The notes under the pieces: model-generated
What the model was told of the DNA's origin: nothing
Databases searched by the model: none
The model's input: only the letters and a program-made list of their open reading frames with translations
Shown: positions 17,903-27,331 of the stretch, piece by piece
Position numbering within the stretch: the stretch's first letter is position 1
Layout of the letters: each line of letters starts with the position of its first letter
DNA from: JACKBJ01 sp964549495
GTDB lineage: Bacteria > Chloroflexota > Anaerolineae > Epilineales > Epilineaceae
NCBI GenBank assembly: GCA_964549495.1
Contig: CAZJWJ010000025.1
Coordinates: 1-59,394, forward strand
DNA: 59,394 nucleotides
Direction of reading: 5' to 3'
Position numbers and translations under genes: made by a program

Positions 17903-20302
17903 ATGCGAGGGAAGTCGAAGCCCCAAGCCGGTCTGCTGCTGATCCTGGCGGCCTACCTGGCCACCAGCCTGTGGATGGTCTACCGCCTGCCGGCCTTCAG
18001 CGGCCCCAACGAGGAGCTGCATTACGAGCATGTGGCGCTCTTGCGGCGCGATCTGCGGCTGCCGGACGCCGCCGGCTCGACCCGCATGGACGAGCGCCAC
18101 CAGCCGCCGATCTACTACCTGGCCGCCGCGCTGGCCGGCTGGCGCCACGCGAATCCGCCCATGGACACCGACTTCGCCGGCAACCCGCATTACCTGGGCA
18201 CCCATCGCGGCAACCTGAACCCCAAGATCGGTGCCGATCCCGACAGCGTCCCGCTGCTCTACGCCGCCCGCCTGGCAAGCCTGGCCTTCGGCCTGCTCGG
18301 CCTGGTGGCCACCTGGTGGGCCGTAGGCCTGGTCGTCGGCCGGCCGACCGCGCTGCTCGTCACCGCGCTCCTGGCCTTCCACCCCGCCTGGCTGCATCTG
18401 GGCGTCACAGCGGCCAACGACCTGCCCGTGGCCGCGATGTGCGCGCTGGGCCTGGCCTGGGCCACCTGGCTGCTGAGACAGGTCGCACCGGGCGAAGTGC
18501 CGCAACCGCGAGCTGACGCGTCGTCGGAGTCCCGGTCGGGCGCGCTCCTCGGCGACCTGCAGTCCCTCCAATCCCCCGGCAGCCTGCGGTCCCTGCATGA
18601 CCCCGGCGGCCTCGGCGGTTTCATCTGGGGCGCTATCCTGTCGCTGGCCGTCTTGACCAAGGCCAATGCGATCTTCCTGGCCCTGGCCTGGGCGCCCGTC
18701 TGCCTCTGGCTATGGCGTTGGCGGGGTTTCGGGAGCGCCCTGCGCGCCGGCCTGGTCTCGCTGGCTGGCTTCCTGCCCCTCCTACTGGGCTGGATCGCGC
18801 TCAACCGCGCCCGCGGCCTGGACGCCACCGGCGTCGAGCGCAGCGTGCCCGTCGATCGCATCCTGACCCTTCGACCGGGCGACATCGTCCAAATCTGGCC
18901 CGAGCTGCCACAGATCTGGCGCTCGGTCTGGCTGGACTGGAGCCGCGGCGACGTGGGCCATGCTCCCGACTGGGTCTATCTGCTCATCGCAGCGTTCCTG
19001 CTCGTGGCGCTGGTCGGGTGGTCGCTGCGTCGAGGTGGAGGACGAGATTCCACCATGGTCGCCGCGGTGGCGAGCATGCACCTGACCTGGCTGATCGGCT
19101 TTCTGGCCTTCTACTTGGCGATCAAGACCCTGATGGTCGTCGAGCTCGGATTCCTGACGGCGGAAGGGCGCTGGATCCTGCCGCTGGCGCCGAGCGTCGC
19201 CTGGCTGACCGGCGTGGGGCTTGCCGGCATCTGGCCGGCCGGCCGGCGCCGCCGGCTCGCGAGTCTCGGACTCACATGTGGGACCGCGATCGCCGGCGTG
19301 GTCTTGAGCCTATGGCTGGTTCCGCGCCTCCACCCCAAGGCGCGACTACTCGAAGCTTCGGCGGCGATCTCGGCCAGCGCGCGTCCCGTGGGCATCCAGT
19401 ACGTCGATGCCGAAGCCGAAGCCCATGCCGCTGTTGCCTCCGAAGGTGATCTCGACACCGACCCGCACGCCGCCATCGAGCTCGAGGCGGCGCTGCTACC
19501 GGAGTCGGTCGAGGTCGGCCGGCCGGCGGACTTGCAGCTTCTGTGGCAGGTGCGAGGAGCACCACCGGCCGACTACAGTGTCTCGACCCAGCTGCTCGCG
19601 CCGGAAGGAGAGGGAGGCGGCTGGCGCAAGGTGGACCAGCAGGACAGCCTGCCTGGCCTCGGCGGCGCGCCGACCAGCAGCTGGCGGGCCGGCCAACGCT
19701 GGCTCGACCCGGTCCGGCTGCATCCCAAGTCCGGTGCGGAAGACGGGCCGGTGCTGGCCCGCCTCGGCGTCTGGCTGGTGACCGAAGGGGGTAGCGGGCC
19801 CGCCTTGACGGCGATCCGCGAGGGTCAACCGGTCGCGGAGAGTGGTATGCCGGAGCTGGTCCTGCGCCCCGCGGTCCCTCTCGAGCTGCCGCGGGACGCT
19901 CGCCGGCCCGATCCCGTCCGCTTCGGCGATGCGGTCGAACTGGCCGGCTGGCGGGTCGAGCCGATGGCGTCCCCCGACGCGGAGACCTGGGCCTTGACCC
20001 TATACTGGCAGGTCGAGAGCGCCTTGGACGGTGACTACCACGTGTTCGCGCAACTCCTCGACGCCGATGGCCAGGTGGTCGGGCAAGCCGACGGCGTGCC
20101 GCTCGGCGGCCAGAGTCCCACCTCGATCTGGCGTTCCGGAGATCGCCTGCGGGATCGTCGTCTGTTCTCGGCGCTGCCTGGACCGGGCTTCAGCCTTCTG
20201 CTCGGACTCTACGATCCCAAGAGCGGTGCCCGTCTCGAGGCGATCCATGACGGTCAGCGCCTGCCGAATGACGCCTATCGAATCGAGCCGGTCCTCCCGT
20301 GA
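17903..20302 (+). CDS. GT-C integral-membrane glycosyltransferase with periplasmic C-terminal domains
   Basis: The protein is 799 aa. About ten hydrophobic segments span residues 8-490. The first extracytoplasmic loop holds PNEELHYEH, the acidic motif typical of lipid-phosphosugar-dependent GT-C enzymes (PMT/ArnT/DUF2142-like). The C-terminal 300 residues are soluble and contain two related beta-sandwich repeats: SVSTQLLAPEG...PTSSW and HVFAQLLDADG...PTSIW. Donor and acceptor are unknown; extracytoplasmic protein or polysaccharide glycosylation is likely from the family. The start follows the M60 stop by 7 nt and probably relies on coupling. The stop sits inside a small hairpin shared with the convergent 65-aa gene. 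Confidence 0.82.
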   Translation: MRGKSKPQAGLLLILAAYLATSLWMVYRLPAFSGPNEELHYEHVALLRRDLRLPDAAGSTRMDERHQPPIYYLAAALAGWRHANPPMDTDFAGNPHYLGTHRGNLNPKIGADPDSVPLLYAARLASLAFGLLGLVATWWAVGLVVGRPTALLVTALLAFHPAWLHLGVTAANDLPVAAMCALGLAWATWLLRQVAPGEVPQPRADASSESRSGALLGDLQSLQSPGSLRSLHDPGGLGGFIWGAILSLAVLTKANAIFLALAWAPVCLWLWRWRGFGSALRAGLVSLAGFLPLLLGWIALNRARGLDATGVERSVPVDRILTLRPGDIVQIWPELPQIWRSVWLDWSRGDVGHAPDWVYLLIAAFLLVALVGWSLRRGGGRDSTMVAAVASMHLTWLIGFLAFYLAIKTLMVVELGFLTAEGRWILPLAPSVAWLTGVGLAGIWPAGRRRRLASLGLTCGTAIAGVVLSLWLVPRLHPKARLLEASAAISASARPVGIQYVDAEAEAHAAVASEGDLDTDPHAAIELEAALLPESVEVGRPADLQLLWQVRGAPPADYSVSTQLLAPEGEGGGWRKVDQQDSLPGLGGAPTSSWRAGQRWLDPVRLHPKSGAEDGPVLARLGVWLVTEGGSGPALTAIREGQPVAESGMPELVLRPAVPLELPRDARRPDPVRFGDAVELAGWRVEPMASPDAETWALTLYWQVESALDGDYHVFAQLLDADGQVVGQADGVPLGGQSPTSIWRSGDRLRDRRLFSALPGPGFSLLLGLYDPKSGARLEAIHDGQRLPNDAYRIEPVLP

Positions 20303-20320
20303 TCTCGCGTTCAGCGAGAT
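20302..20320. terminator. hairpin spanning two convergent stop codons
   Basis: ATCTCGC-GTTCA-GCGAGAT forms a 7-bp stem. The last base of the glycosyltransferase TGA (20300-20302) and the complement of the 65-aa gene's TGA (20311-20313) both fall in it. It may act as a compact bidirectional terminator; no T-run follows. Confidence 0.35.
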
Positions 20321-20508
20321 GTGGCCCGAATCTTCAAGAGCGAGAGGAACTCCGCCAACTCTACCAGGGCTTCCGCCTCACTTTGCTCACTCGGTGTCAG
20401 CCTGCCTTGGGCGTCTCGCTGGTCGAGTAGGTCCTGCAGGCGCCTCTGGAGTGCCGGCGGGAGTTCGAAGCGCACCAACTCGACCGGTAGCCCGATCGTG
20501 TTCGACAT
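20311..20508 (-). CDS. 65-aa conserved-type small helical protein
   Basis: The 65-aa product has a short beta-like N-terminus (IGLPVELVRFELP) and two amphipathic helices (PPALQRRLQDLLDQRD and SEQSEAEALVELAEFLSLLKIRA). The pattern LPPALQ-RLQ-LLD--D-G-LT--E--EAE-LVELAEFLSLL resembles small uncharacterised proteins I associate with cyanobacteria and Chloroflexota; no function is established. It begins 9 nt after the stop of the MBL hydrolase, so the two form an operon. The proposed leucine-rich helices suggest dimerisation. Confidence 0.65.
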   Translation of the reverse strand: MSNTIGLPVELVRFELPPALQRRLQDLLDQRDAQGRLTPSEQSEAEALVELAEFLSLLKIRATSR

Positions 20509-20517
20509 GCATGGCTC

Positions 20518-21405
20518 CTAGCCCCGCTTGCGCCAGTAGCGGCCGAGCCCGTCGACGGACAGGTCCAGCGGGTTGGCGGCCTCGTAGGCGGCCTGGACCG
20601 CGTCGGGGATGCCGGCCGCGCGGGCTTGCTCGCGCTTCCACGCGACAAAGCGCTCCGCCAGGTCGTCCCGCTCCAGACCTGCCTCCAGACCGCGGCGCAC
20701 GAACTCGGCCGACTCGCGGATGTCCTGGCTCAGGCGGTCCAGATGCCAGTCCACCTCGTCGCTCGGGCCGAAGTGGGTCGGGAAGAGCCGGCCCGGCGCC
20801 GCCTCCCGCAGGCGCTCGACCGAGGCCAGCCAGGATTCGACGTCGATCTCCGGCGGCGGGGCCGGCATGACCACCAGCGCCTCGCCGGCCAGGCGCACGC
20901 CGGCCACGTCGCCGGTGAAGGCCGCGTCTTCGACCAGCCAGCAATGATGGTGGCCGGCATGTCCCGGCGTGTCCAAGGCGCGAATCCCCAGCCCGGCCAG
21001 TTCGACCAGCTCGGCGTCGGCGACCGCGCGCACTTGTGCCTCCGGAACGGGCAGCGGTTGGCCCCAAAGCCGGTCCATCGCATCGCCGTAGATGCGTGTG
21101 GCCGAGCGCCAGAGTCGCGAAGGATCGACGAGGTGGGGCGCTCCGACCGGGTGGACGTGGATCGGCAGGCCGGCCGTCGCCAGGTGACCGGAGGCGCCGG
21201 CGTGATCGAGGTGGATGTGGGTGACGAAGACGCCGGCCAAGTCGGCCGGTGCGAGCGACCGCTCGGCCAGGGCGGCCTCCAGCGTCTGGAAGGTCACCGC
21301 CGGCCCGGTCTCGACCAGGATCCAGCCTGTGGGGCCCTCGACCAGATAGGCGGCGATGGCCCGTGCGATGGCTTGGTGCTGGAGATCGATGGTATGGACC
21401 TGCAT
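20518..21405 (-). CDS. MBL-fold metallo-hydrolase
   Basis: The protein is 295 aa. The metallo-beta-lactamase-fold motif THIHLDH (His63, His65, Asp67, His68) is intact. GHAGHHHCW (third metal ligand region), an Asp in AAFTGDVAG and FPTHFGP near the end complete the di-zinc ligand set. Family members include glyoxalase II-like thioesterases, lactonases and RNases; this one lacks features that would fix the substrate. GGGGAG precedes the ATG. It leads an operon with the 65-aa protein and is divergent from the NYN-LOTUS gene. Confidence 0.88.
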   Translation of the reverse strand: MQVHTIDLQHQAIARAIAAYLVEGPTGWILVETGPAVTFQTLEAALAERSLAPADLAGVFVTHIHLDHAGASGHLATAGLPIHVHPVGAPHLVDPSRLWRSATRIYGDAMDRLWGQPLPVPEAQVRAVADAELVELAGLGIRALDTPGHAGHHHCWLVEDAAFTGDVAGVRLAGEALVVMPAPPPEIDVESWLASVERLREAAPGRLFPTHFGPSDEVDWHLDRLSQDIRESAEFVRRGLEAGLERDDLAERFVAWKREQARAAGIPDAVQAAYEAANPLDLSVDGLGRYWRKRG

Positions 21406-21455
21406 GCCTCAACGCTCCCCGATGTGGCCAGCGCGGACTCTTCCCCGCACGCTAG

Positions 21456-21474
21456 CGCATGATTCCGCATGATT
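21456..21474. repeat. two direct repeats CGCATGATT one helical turn apart
   Basis: CGCATGATT occurs at 21456-21464 and again at 21466-21474, a 10-bp period, in the divergent region between the MBL and NYN genes. Tandem sites on one face of the helix are typical of regulator binding. A TTGACA at 21473-21478 overlaps the second copy but lacks a good -10 downstream. Confidence 0.4.
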
Positions 21475-21541
21475 GACATCTGCTGGCACGATGGCTCGGA
21501 TGGCCGACTGGGACTGCGATCTTGCCGCATCACAAGGCAAC

Positions 21542-21570
21542 TCGACGCCCTCGGGGTGCTGTGGTACAAT
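21542..21570 (+). promoter_or_regulatory. extended -10 promoter for the NYN-LOTUS gene
   Basis: TCGACG (21542-21547), a 17-nt spacer ending in TGG, then TACAAT (21565-21570). TGn plus a 5/6 -10 box makes this one of the better promoters in the window. The predicted start near 21577 leaves a leader of about 210 nt with no gene seen in it. Confidence 0.5.
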
Positions 21571-21787
21571 GCGAAAACGTGTGAAGAGCGTGGAAATTCA
21601 CCCAGCCAACGCACGGAATTTCTATTCAGTCTCGCGAGCACCCGGGCCCATTTTCCGCCGCGGCCACCGGCCGGTCAGCATAGCACAGCCCGCTTGCTCC
21701 AGAATCCACTCGCGCCGCCGCCGCCGCGTCGTGCCCCAGGGGCCGGCGCGCGGGCCCGGGGGCCAACATTTGGGAGCATGGGGGACG

Positions 21788-23689
21788 ATGGACCGCCGCA
21801 AGATCGCCGTCTTCATCGATTTCGAGAACTTCGCCGCCGCAGCCCGGGAGCAGCGGGGCCGGCTCGACCTGGACGCCATCATGCGCGAGATCGAGCGCCA
21901 GGGCAGCAGCGTCATCCGCCGGGCCTACGCCGATTGGACCCGCTTCGAGTCCTACGGTGAGCAGCTGGTCGAGCATGCTTTCGAGCTCACCCAGCGCTTC
22001 GGACAGGGCGCCGGCGAGCGCGGGGCTGGCGAGCAGGGCGGCGCGGCCGGCCTCCAGCTGATGATCGATGCCCTGGAAACCGGCCTGACCCTGCCGGGCG
22101 TCGAGGGTTTCATCTTCGTCGGCGGGGACCGCGATTGCAGCGCTGTCGTACGCCGGCTTCGAGCCCATGGCAAGCACGTCGTCGGCATTGGTTTAGGCCA
22201 GGCCCGCAGCGCGGCCTTGGCCCAATCCTGCGATGAGTTCCTGTCCTACGACGACCTGGCCGATCCCGACGCCGATGCGTCCACCGGCTCGCTGGAGGAG
22301 GCGCGCGGCCTCCTGATCGAGGCCCTGGACGAGTTGGAGGGCGAGTCCGGCGAGCAGGGACTCCTGGCCGCCTCGCTCAAGCACGGCATGCTGTCTCTGG
22401 ATGCCGGCTTCGACGAGCAGGCCCTCGGTTACAGCCAGTTCAAGGACTTCCTGGAAGATCAGGTCGACCTGGTCGAGACGCGGTCGATCGAGCAGCAGCT
22501 CTACGTGCGCGCTCTCGGTGACGAGATCGAGGACCAGGATCCCGCCGCGGCCTACCGCGGCGCACTGCAATCGGCCGACCTGCGCGCCTTCGAGGGCCGG
22601 GTCGAGGAACGCGCCGAGGTCCTGGGAGACCTCTACCAGCTGCTGGTGGACTTCCCGGACGAGTTCAGCTTGCCCGAATGCGTCACCGAGCTGGTGGCCC
22701 GCTACGAGGCCGAGGGTCAGGTCCGTGATCGGAACCTGGTGCGCGACATCGCCAAGCTCCTGCGCTTCACACACCTCTGCGAGCCGGAGCCGGAGAGCTA
22801 TCAGTTCGATCCCCTGATCCTCGGCGAGGAGATCGACGAGGACCTCTTCCTCGATCATTGCGAGAGCGTCTACCTGGCCGTCTTCCTCGAGGCCCGATTG
22901 CCCATCGAGGCCGAGGTCATCGCCGAGCTGCTCTACGGCTCGGCCGACATGGCCAATCGGGTTCACTACCTGGCCGAGCTGGCCGAATCGCGCCTGGCGG
23001 ACGAGGGCGTCGACCTGCAGGCCGATTGGCGATGGCCGGATCACCTTCTCGAGCAGCCCGAGCTGGCGGCCATCATCGCCGAGGTCGAAGGCTGCCACCT
23101 GGACGCGCCGGCCAGCCTGCGCGGCGCCGCGGCCCTGGCCGAGCGCGGGCATGCCGTGCGGCCCAAGAGCTTCGAGCAGGCCCGCGCGCACTTCCAGCAG
23201 GCGGCGCGCATGACCCTCGAGCTCTTGCGCGAAGGCCGGCCCGGCGCCAGCGCGATCGACTTGGAGACCTACGTCGCCAGCTACTGCTTCGCCGCCGCCG
23301 GCGCGCACTACCTGAGCTACGAGTACGATCGGGCCAGCCAGTACTACCTGGCCTTCTTCACCCTGCTGGACGAGACCCGGCCGGTCTGGGACAAGATGTA
23401 CGGCCTGGTGCCGCCGATGCTGTCCTACTACTTCTCGACCGTGCTGCGCGCCCTGCGCGAGCCGGTCAGCTCCTCGCCCGGCTTCACCCACCCGGCCAAC
23501 ATGGCCATCGCGCTCTACGAACACGAGAACGCCGAGGCCCGCGATCGCTGGCTGGAGCTGGTAGCCGACCTGCGCCGGGTCAACCCCAACGCCCTGCGCC
23601 TGGTGGCCGACCGCCTGACCCAGCTCGAGGAGTCCAAGGGCGAGGAGGGCGCGGCCGAGACGCGCATGGCCCTGGCCGAGGTGGCCTGA
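21788..23689 (+). CDS. NYN (PIN-like) ribonuclease domain protein with LOTUS/OST-HTH domain
   Basis: The protein is 633 aa. The open frame extends upstream, but the family N-terminus MDRRKIAVFIDFENF starts at the ATG 21788. The NYN domain (residues 1-150) has the acidic active-site residues in FIDFENF and in FVGGDRDCSAVVRRLR, with GKHVVGIGL following as in LabA/OST-type NYN proteins. Residues about 170-250 form an OST-HTH/LOTUS-like RNA-binding domain (YSQFKDFLEDQVDLVE). The C-terminal half is helical, with no recognised domain. NYN-LOTUS proteins are predicted RNA-processing nucleases, and their bacterial targets are largely unknown. Confidence 0.85.
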   Translation: MDRRKIAVFIDFENFAAAAREQRGRLDLDAIMREIERQGSSVIRRAYADWTRFESYGEQLVEHAFELTQRFGQGAGERGAGEQGGAAGLQLMIDALETGLTLPGVEGFIFVGGDRDCSAVVRRLRAHGKHVVGIGLGQARSAALAQSCDEFLSYDDLADPDADASTGSLEEARGLLIEALDELEGESGEQGLLAASLKHGMLSLDAGFDEQALGYSQFKDFLEDQVDLVETRSIEQQLYVRALGDEIEDQDPAAAYRGALQSADLRAFEGRVEERAEVLGDLYQLLVDFPDEFSLPECVTELVARYEAEGQVRDRNLVRDIAKLLRFTHLCEPEPESYQFDPLILGEEIDEDLFLDHCESVYLAVFLEARLPIEAEVIAELLYGSADMANRVHYLAELAESRLADEGVDLQADWRWPDHLLEQPELAAIIAEVEGCHLDAPASLRGAAALAERGHAVRPKSFEQARAHFQQAARMTLELLREGRPGASAIDLETYVASYCFAAAGAHYLSYEYDRASQYYLAFFTLLDETRPVWDKMYGLVPPMLSYYFSTVLRALREPVSSSPGFTHPANMAIALYEHENAEARDRWLELVADLRRVNPNALRLVADRLTQLEESKGEEGAAETRMALAEVA

Positions 23690-23788
23690 TCCCGGTCGTC
23701 TGCGAGGTCGAGCGGAGATCGCGCGCCGGTCCGACGTCATCCGACCGCCCGGCAGCCGCGAGGCCGAGCCATCCTCCCGCCTCGAATC

Positions 23789-23817
23789 TTGGACTGAGGC
23801 GCCCTTCAGCCTATCTT
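23789..23817 (+). promoter_or_regulatory. candidate promoter for the UTP-sugar uridylyltransferase
   Basis: TTGGAC (23789-23794), 17 nt, TATCTT (23812-23817). Start near 23825, leader about 75 nt. Neither box is perfect. Confidence 0.35.
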
Positions 23818-23900
23818 AATCCCGTCCCGACAGGCTTGGGTCCTGCCTCTGACCCGATCCTTCCTGCCGCCGCGACGGTCCCTGATCCGACGGATGCCCC

Positions 23901-25325
23901 ATGTCCGCCCCAGCTTCCCTAGAACAGCGCTTCGCGCCCTTCGCCGACCGCATGCGAGCCGCCGGCGCGCCGCCGGCCTCGCTGGCCGCCTTCCGCCGCC
24001 AGTACGGCCGCTTGCTGGCCGGCGAGACCGGGTTCATCTCCGGTGAGGTCGCCGGTCCGGTCGGGGATCTGCCGGATCTCGAGTCGCTCGAGGATCGCCG
24101 AGGGGCCGATGCGGAGGCGATGGACCGCCTGGCCCTGATCAAGCTCAACGGCGGCCTGGGTACCTCGATGGGCCTGTCCGGACCCAAGTCGCTCATCCCC
24201 GTGCGCGGCGATCGGAGCTTCTTGGACATCATCGTCGAGCAAGTGCTCGAGCAGCGGCGGCAGAGCGGCGCGCGCCTGCCCCTGATCCTGATGAACAGCT
24301 TCAACACGCGCGCGGGCAGCCTGGCCGCCCTGGCGCACCATCCAGAGATCGATGCCGGCCTGCCGCTGGACTTCCTGCAGGGCAAGGTGCCCAAGGTGCG
24401 CGCCTCGGACCTGACGCCCGCCGAATGGCCCGAGGCGCCCGAGCGCGAGTGGTGCCCGCCCGGCCACGGCGACCTCTACGGCTCCCTGGCCGGCAGCGGG
24501 CTGCTCGATCGCCTGATCGCCGAGGGCTTCGACTTGGCCTTCGTCAGCAACGCCGACAACCTGGGCGCCACGGCCGACCCGGCCCTGGCCGGCTACATGC
24601 GAAAGGCCGGCCTGCCCTTCCTCATGGAGGTCGCCCGGCGCACGGTGGCCGACCGCAAGGGCGGCCACCTGGGGCGCCGGCCGGACGGCCAGCTGGTCCT
24701 GCGCGAGCTGGCCCAATGCCCGCCCGAGGAGCGCGAGGCCTTCCAGGACATCCAGCGCTACCGCTACTTCAACACCAACAACCTCTGGATCCACCTCCCC
24801 AGCCTGGCCGACCTGCTCGCCCAGGGCGAGGGCTACCTGGACCTGCCCCTGATCCGCAACGAGAAGCCGGTCGATCCCACCCGGCCCGAGAGCCCGCGGG
24901 TCTACCAGCTCGAGACGGCCATGGGCTCGGCCATCGAGGTCTTCGAGGGCGCCGCCGCGGTCCGCGTGCCGCGCCGGCGCTTCCTGCCGGTCAAGAAGAC
25001 CGGCGACCTCTTGGCCATGCGCTCGGATGCCTACTGCCTGCGCGAGGACGGCCGGCTGGAGCTCGCGCCCGAGCGCGAAGGCCGGCCGCCCGAGGTCCTG
25101 CTCGACGAGATCCACTATCGCCAGCTGGACGATCTGGCCCTGCGATTTCCCGAAGGTCCACCGTCCCTCCGCCGCTGTGAACGACTCGAGGTCGAGGGCG
25201 ACGTCCGTTTCGGGCGCGACGTGATCGTGACCGGTCACGTCGAACTCCGGCAGACCGGCGACCAGCCCTTGTTCATCGCCGACGGTCGCCGGCTCGAAGG
25301 CCGTCGGGTCGGCCAGCCCGTCTGA
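23901..25325 (+). CDS. UTP--glucose-1-phosphate uridylyltransferase, eukaryote-like UDPGP family
   Basis: The protein is 474 aa. The nucleotide-binding signature ALIKLNGGLGTSMGLSGPK (about residues 78-96) is that of the UDPGP (UGP2-type) family, distinct from bacterial GalU. FVSNADNLGATADP, YRYFNTNNLWIHL and LETAMGSAIEVF are further family blocks, and FLPVKKTGDLLAMRSD is the conserved Lys-containing region near the sugar phosphate. The enzyme makes UDP-glucose from UTP and glucose-1-phosphate for glycan synthesis. The ATG at 23901 gives a normal-length N-terminus. ftcD follows on the same strand after 114 nt. Confidence 0.9.
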   Translation: MSAPASLEQRFAPFADRMRAAGAPPASLAAFRRQYGRLLAGETGFISGEVAGPVGDLPDLESLEDRRGADAEAMDRLALIKLNGGLGTSMGLSGPKSLIPVRGDRSFLDIIVEQVLEQRRQSGARLPLILMNSFNTRAGSLAALAHHPEIDAGLPLDFLQGKVPKVRASDLTPAEWPEAPEREWCPPGHGDLYGSLAGSGLLDRLIAEGFDLAFVSNADNLGATADPALAGYMRKAGLPFLMEVARRTVADRKGGHLGRRPDGQLVLRELAQCPPEEREAFQDIQRYRYFNTNNLWIHLPSLADLLAQGEGYLDLPLIRNEKPVDPTRPESPRVYQLETAMGSAIEVFEGAAAVRVPRRRFLPVKKTGDLLAMRSDAYCLREDGRLELAPEREGRPPEVLLDEIHYRQLDDLALRFPEGPPSLRRCERLEVEGDVRFGRDVIVTGHVELRQTGDQPLFIADGRRLEGRRVGQPV

Positions 25326-25439
25326 CGGGCACGCGTCACGGCCCCCGCCGGGCGACCGACCGCAGCCACGTAGCCTTTCACACCAGCCTTGGCCGGACAT
25401 CCTGTCCCGGCCCCACCTAGCCGGGAGCACCCGAACCCC

Positions 25440-27152
25440 ATGCCGCAGCCGCTCGTCGAATGCGTCCCCAACTTCAGCGAAGGCCGCGATCCGGCCGTCA
25501 TCGAGGCCATCGCCGAGGCCATCCGCCGCGTCGATGGCGCCAGCCTGCTCGACGTCGATCCGGGCCGGGCCACCCACCGCACGGTCATGACCCTGGCCGG
25601 CCCGCCCGAGCCGGTGCTCGAAGCAGCCTTCCGGGCCATCGCCGTGGCCGCCGAGCGGATCGACATGCGCCGGCATGCCGGCGAGCACCCGCGCATGGGC
25701 GCCACCGACGTCTGCCCGCTGGTGCCCATCTCGGGCATCGAGATGGACGAGGTGGTCGAATTGGCCCGGCGACTGGGGCAGCGGGTGGGCGAGGAACTGG
25801 GCATCCCGGTCTACCTCTACGAAGCGGCTGCCAGCCGGCCCGAGCGCCGCAACCTGGCCCGCGTGCGCGCCGGCGAGTACGAGGGCCTGCCCGACAAGCT
25901 GGCCGATCCCGACTGGCGGCCGGACTTCGGCCCGAGCACGCCCAACGCCCGCGCCGGCGCCACCGCCATCGGCGCGCGCGACTTCCTGGTGGCCTACAAC
26001 CTCAACCTGAACACCACCAGCACCCGGCGCGCCTTCTCGGTGGCCTTCGACCTGCGCGAGCAGGGGCGCCAGAAGCGCATCGGCCATCCCATCGTCGGCG
26101 AGCCGGCGCTGGACGAATCCGGCCAGCCGATCTGGATCCCGGGCCGCCTGAAGGCGGTCAAGGCCATCGGCTGGTACATCGAGGAGTACGGCATCGCCCA
26201 GGTCTCGATGAACCTGACCGATCTGGCGGCCACGCCGCTGCACGAGGCATTCGAGGCCGGCCGCGACTGCGCCCGCCAGCGCGGTCTGCGGGTCACCGGC
26301 TCCGAATTGGTCGGCCTGGTCCCCTTGTCGGTGATGCTGGCGGCCGGCCGCTACTACCTGCGCCAGCAGCGGCGCTCGCTGGGCATCCCCGAGCGCGAGA
26401 TCGTCCGCCTGGCGGTGCGCTCGATGGGCCTGGACGAGCTGGCGCCCTTCGACATCGACCGCAAGGTCATCGAGTACCGCCTGAAGCTGGAGGAAGACGG
26501 CGCCGATCGCCTGATCGACCAGAGCCTGGCGGGCTTCGGCGCCGCCACCGCTTCGGAGGCGCCCGCGCCCGGCGGCGGCTCGACCTCGGCCTACCTGGGC
26601 TCCCAAGCCGCGGCGCTGGGCACCATGGTGGCCAACGTCTCGGCCAACAAGCGCGGCTGGAACGATCGCCTGGAAGGCTTCTCCGACTGGGCCGAGCGGG
26701 GCGAGGCCCTGCGCGTGGCCCTCCTGGAGCAGGTCGATGCCGACAGCCGGGCCTTCGACGCGGTGCTGGACGCCTACCGCATGCCCAAGGGCTCCGAAGC
26801 GGAGCAAGCGGCCCGCGACCGGGCCATCCAGTCCGCCATGCGCGGGGCCATCGAGGTTCCGATGCGGGTGATGGATCTGGCCCTCGAATGCTTCGACCTG
26901 CTGGAAGCGATGGTCGACCAGGGCGCGCCGGATGCGGTGTCGGATGCCGGCGTCGGCGCCCTCTGCGCCCGCGCCGCCGTGCTCGGCGCCTGGCTCAACG
27001 TGCAGATCAACGCCGCCGACCTGCCCGATCGCGACTTCGCCGCCCGACAGCTCGAGCGGGGGGCCGATCTGGCCGCCAAGGCCAAGGCCCGCGAAGCCGA
27101 GGTCCTGGCGCGCGTCGAAGCGCGCCTCCGCCCCGAGTCGGCAGCGTCCTAG
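25440..27152 (+). CDS. ftcD: glutamate formimidoyltransferase / formimidoyl-THF cyclodeaminase
   Basis: The protein is 570 aa, the size of the two-domain enzyme. The ATG at 25440 begins the family start MPQPLVECVPNFSEGRDP. The formimidoyltransferase half covers residues 1 to about 300 (RMGATDVCPLVPISG, ARDFLVAYNLNLNTT, VSMNLTD). The cyclodeaminase half begins near 355 after a linker (GSTSAYLGSQAAALGTMVANVS) and is all-helical. It moves the formimino group of formiminoglutamate, from histidine degradation, to tetrahydrofolate and cyclises it. No hut genes are nearby, so it may serve one-carbon metabolism. GGGAG lies about 14 nt upstream. Confidence 0.95.
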   Translation: MPQPLVECVPNFSEGRDPAVIEAIAEAIRRVDGASLLDVDPGRATHRTVMTLAGPPEPVLEAAFRAIAVAAERIDMRRHAGEHPRMGATDVCPLVPISGIEMDEVVELARRLGQRVGEELGIPVYLYEAAASRPERRNLARVRAGEYEGLPDKLADPDWRPDFGPSTPNARAGATAIGARDFLVAYNLNLNTTSTRRAFSVAFDLREQGRQKRIGHPIVGEPALDESGQPIWIPGRLKAVKAIGWYIEEYGIAQVSMNLTDLAATPLHEAFEAGRDCARQRGLRVTGSELVGLVPLSVMLAAGRYYLRQQRRSLGIPEREIVRLAVRSMGLDELAPFDIDRKVIEYRLKLEEDGADRLIDQSLAGFGAATASEAPAPGGGSTSAYLGSQAAALGTMVANVSANKRGWNDRLEGFSDWAERGEALRVALLEQVDADSRAFDAVLDAYRMPKGSEAEQAARDRAIQSAMRGAIEVPMRVMDLALECFDLLEAMVDQGAPDAVSDAGVGALCARAAVLGAWLNVQINAADLPDRDFAARQLERGADLAAKAKAREAEVLARVEARLRPESAAS

Positions 27153-27331
27153 GTGCGAGGGCAATCGGCCGGAGAAGACCGAGCGCGCGAATGTCGCCGG
27201 GCTCGAAACCGACGGGAGGATCCTCGTCCCATGGCCTGGACCCCGTCCCGGCATCTCGAATCGCATTTCCGACGTCGGCCGCGGCCCGCGTCACCGTTGG
27301 CCCCCGGGGCCCTGCAAGGAGGATGGACAGA

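Noticed and set aside
21473..21478. TTGACA as -35 of a second promoter for the NYN gene
   Set aside because: No acceptable -10 box at 16-18 nt; the downstream extended -10 promoter is better.
25460..27331. Extension upstream of the secreted protein at 27332
   Set aside because: It is a shadow of ftcD; AGGAGG and the signal peptide mark the true start.
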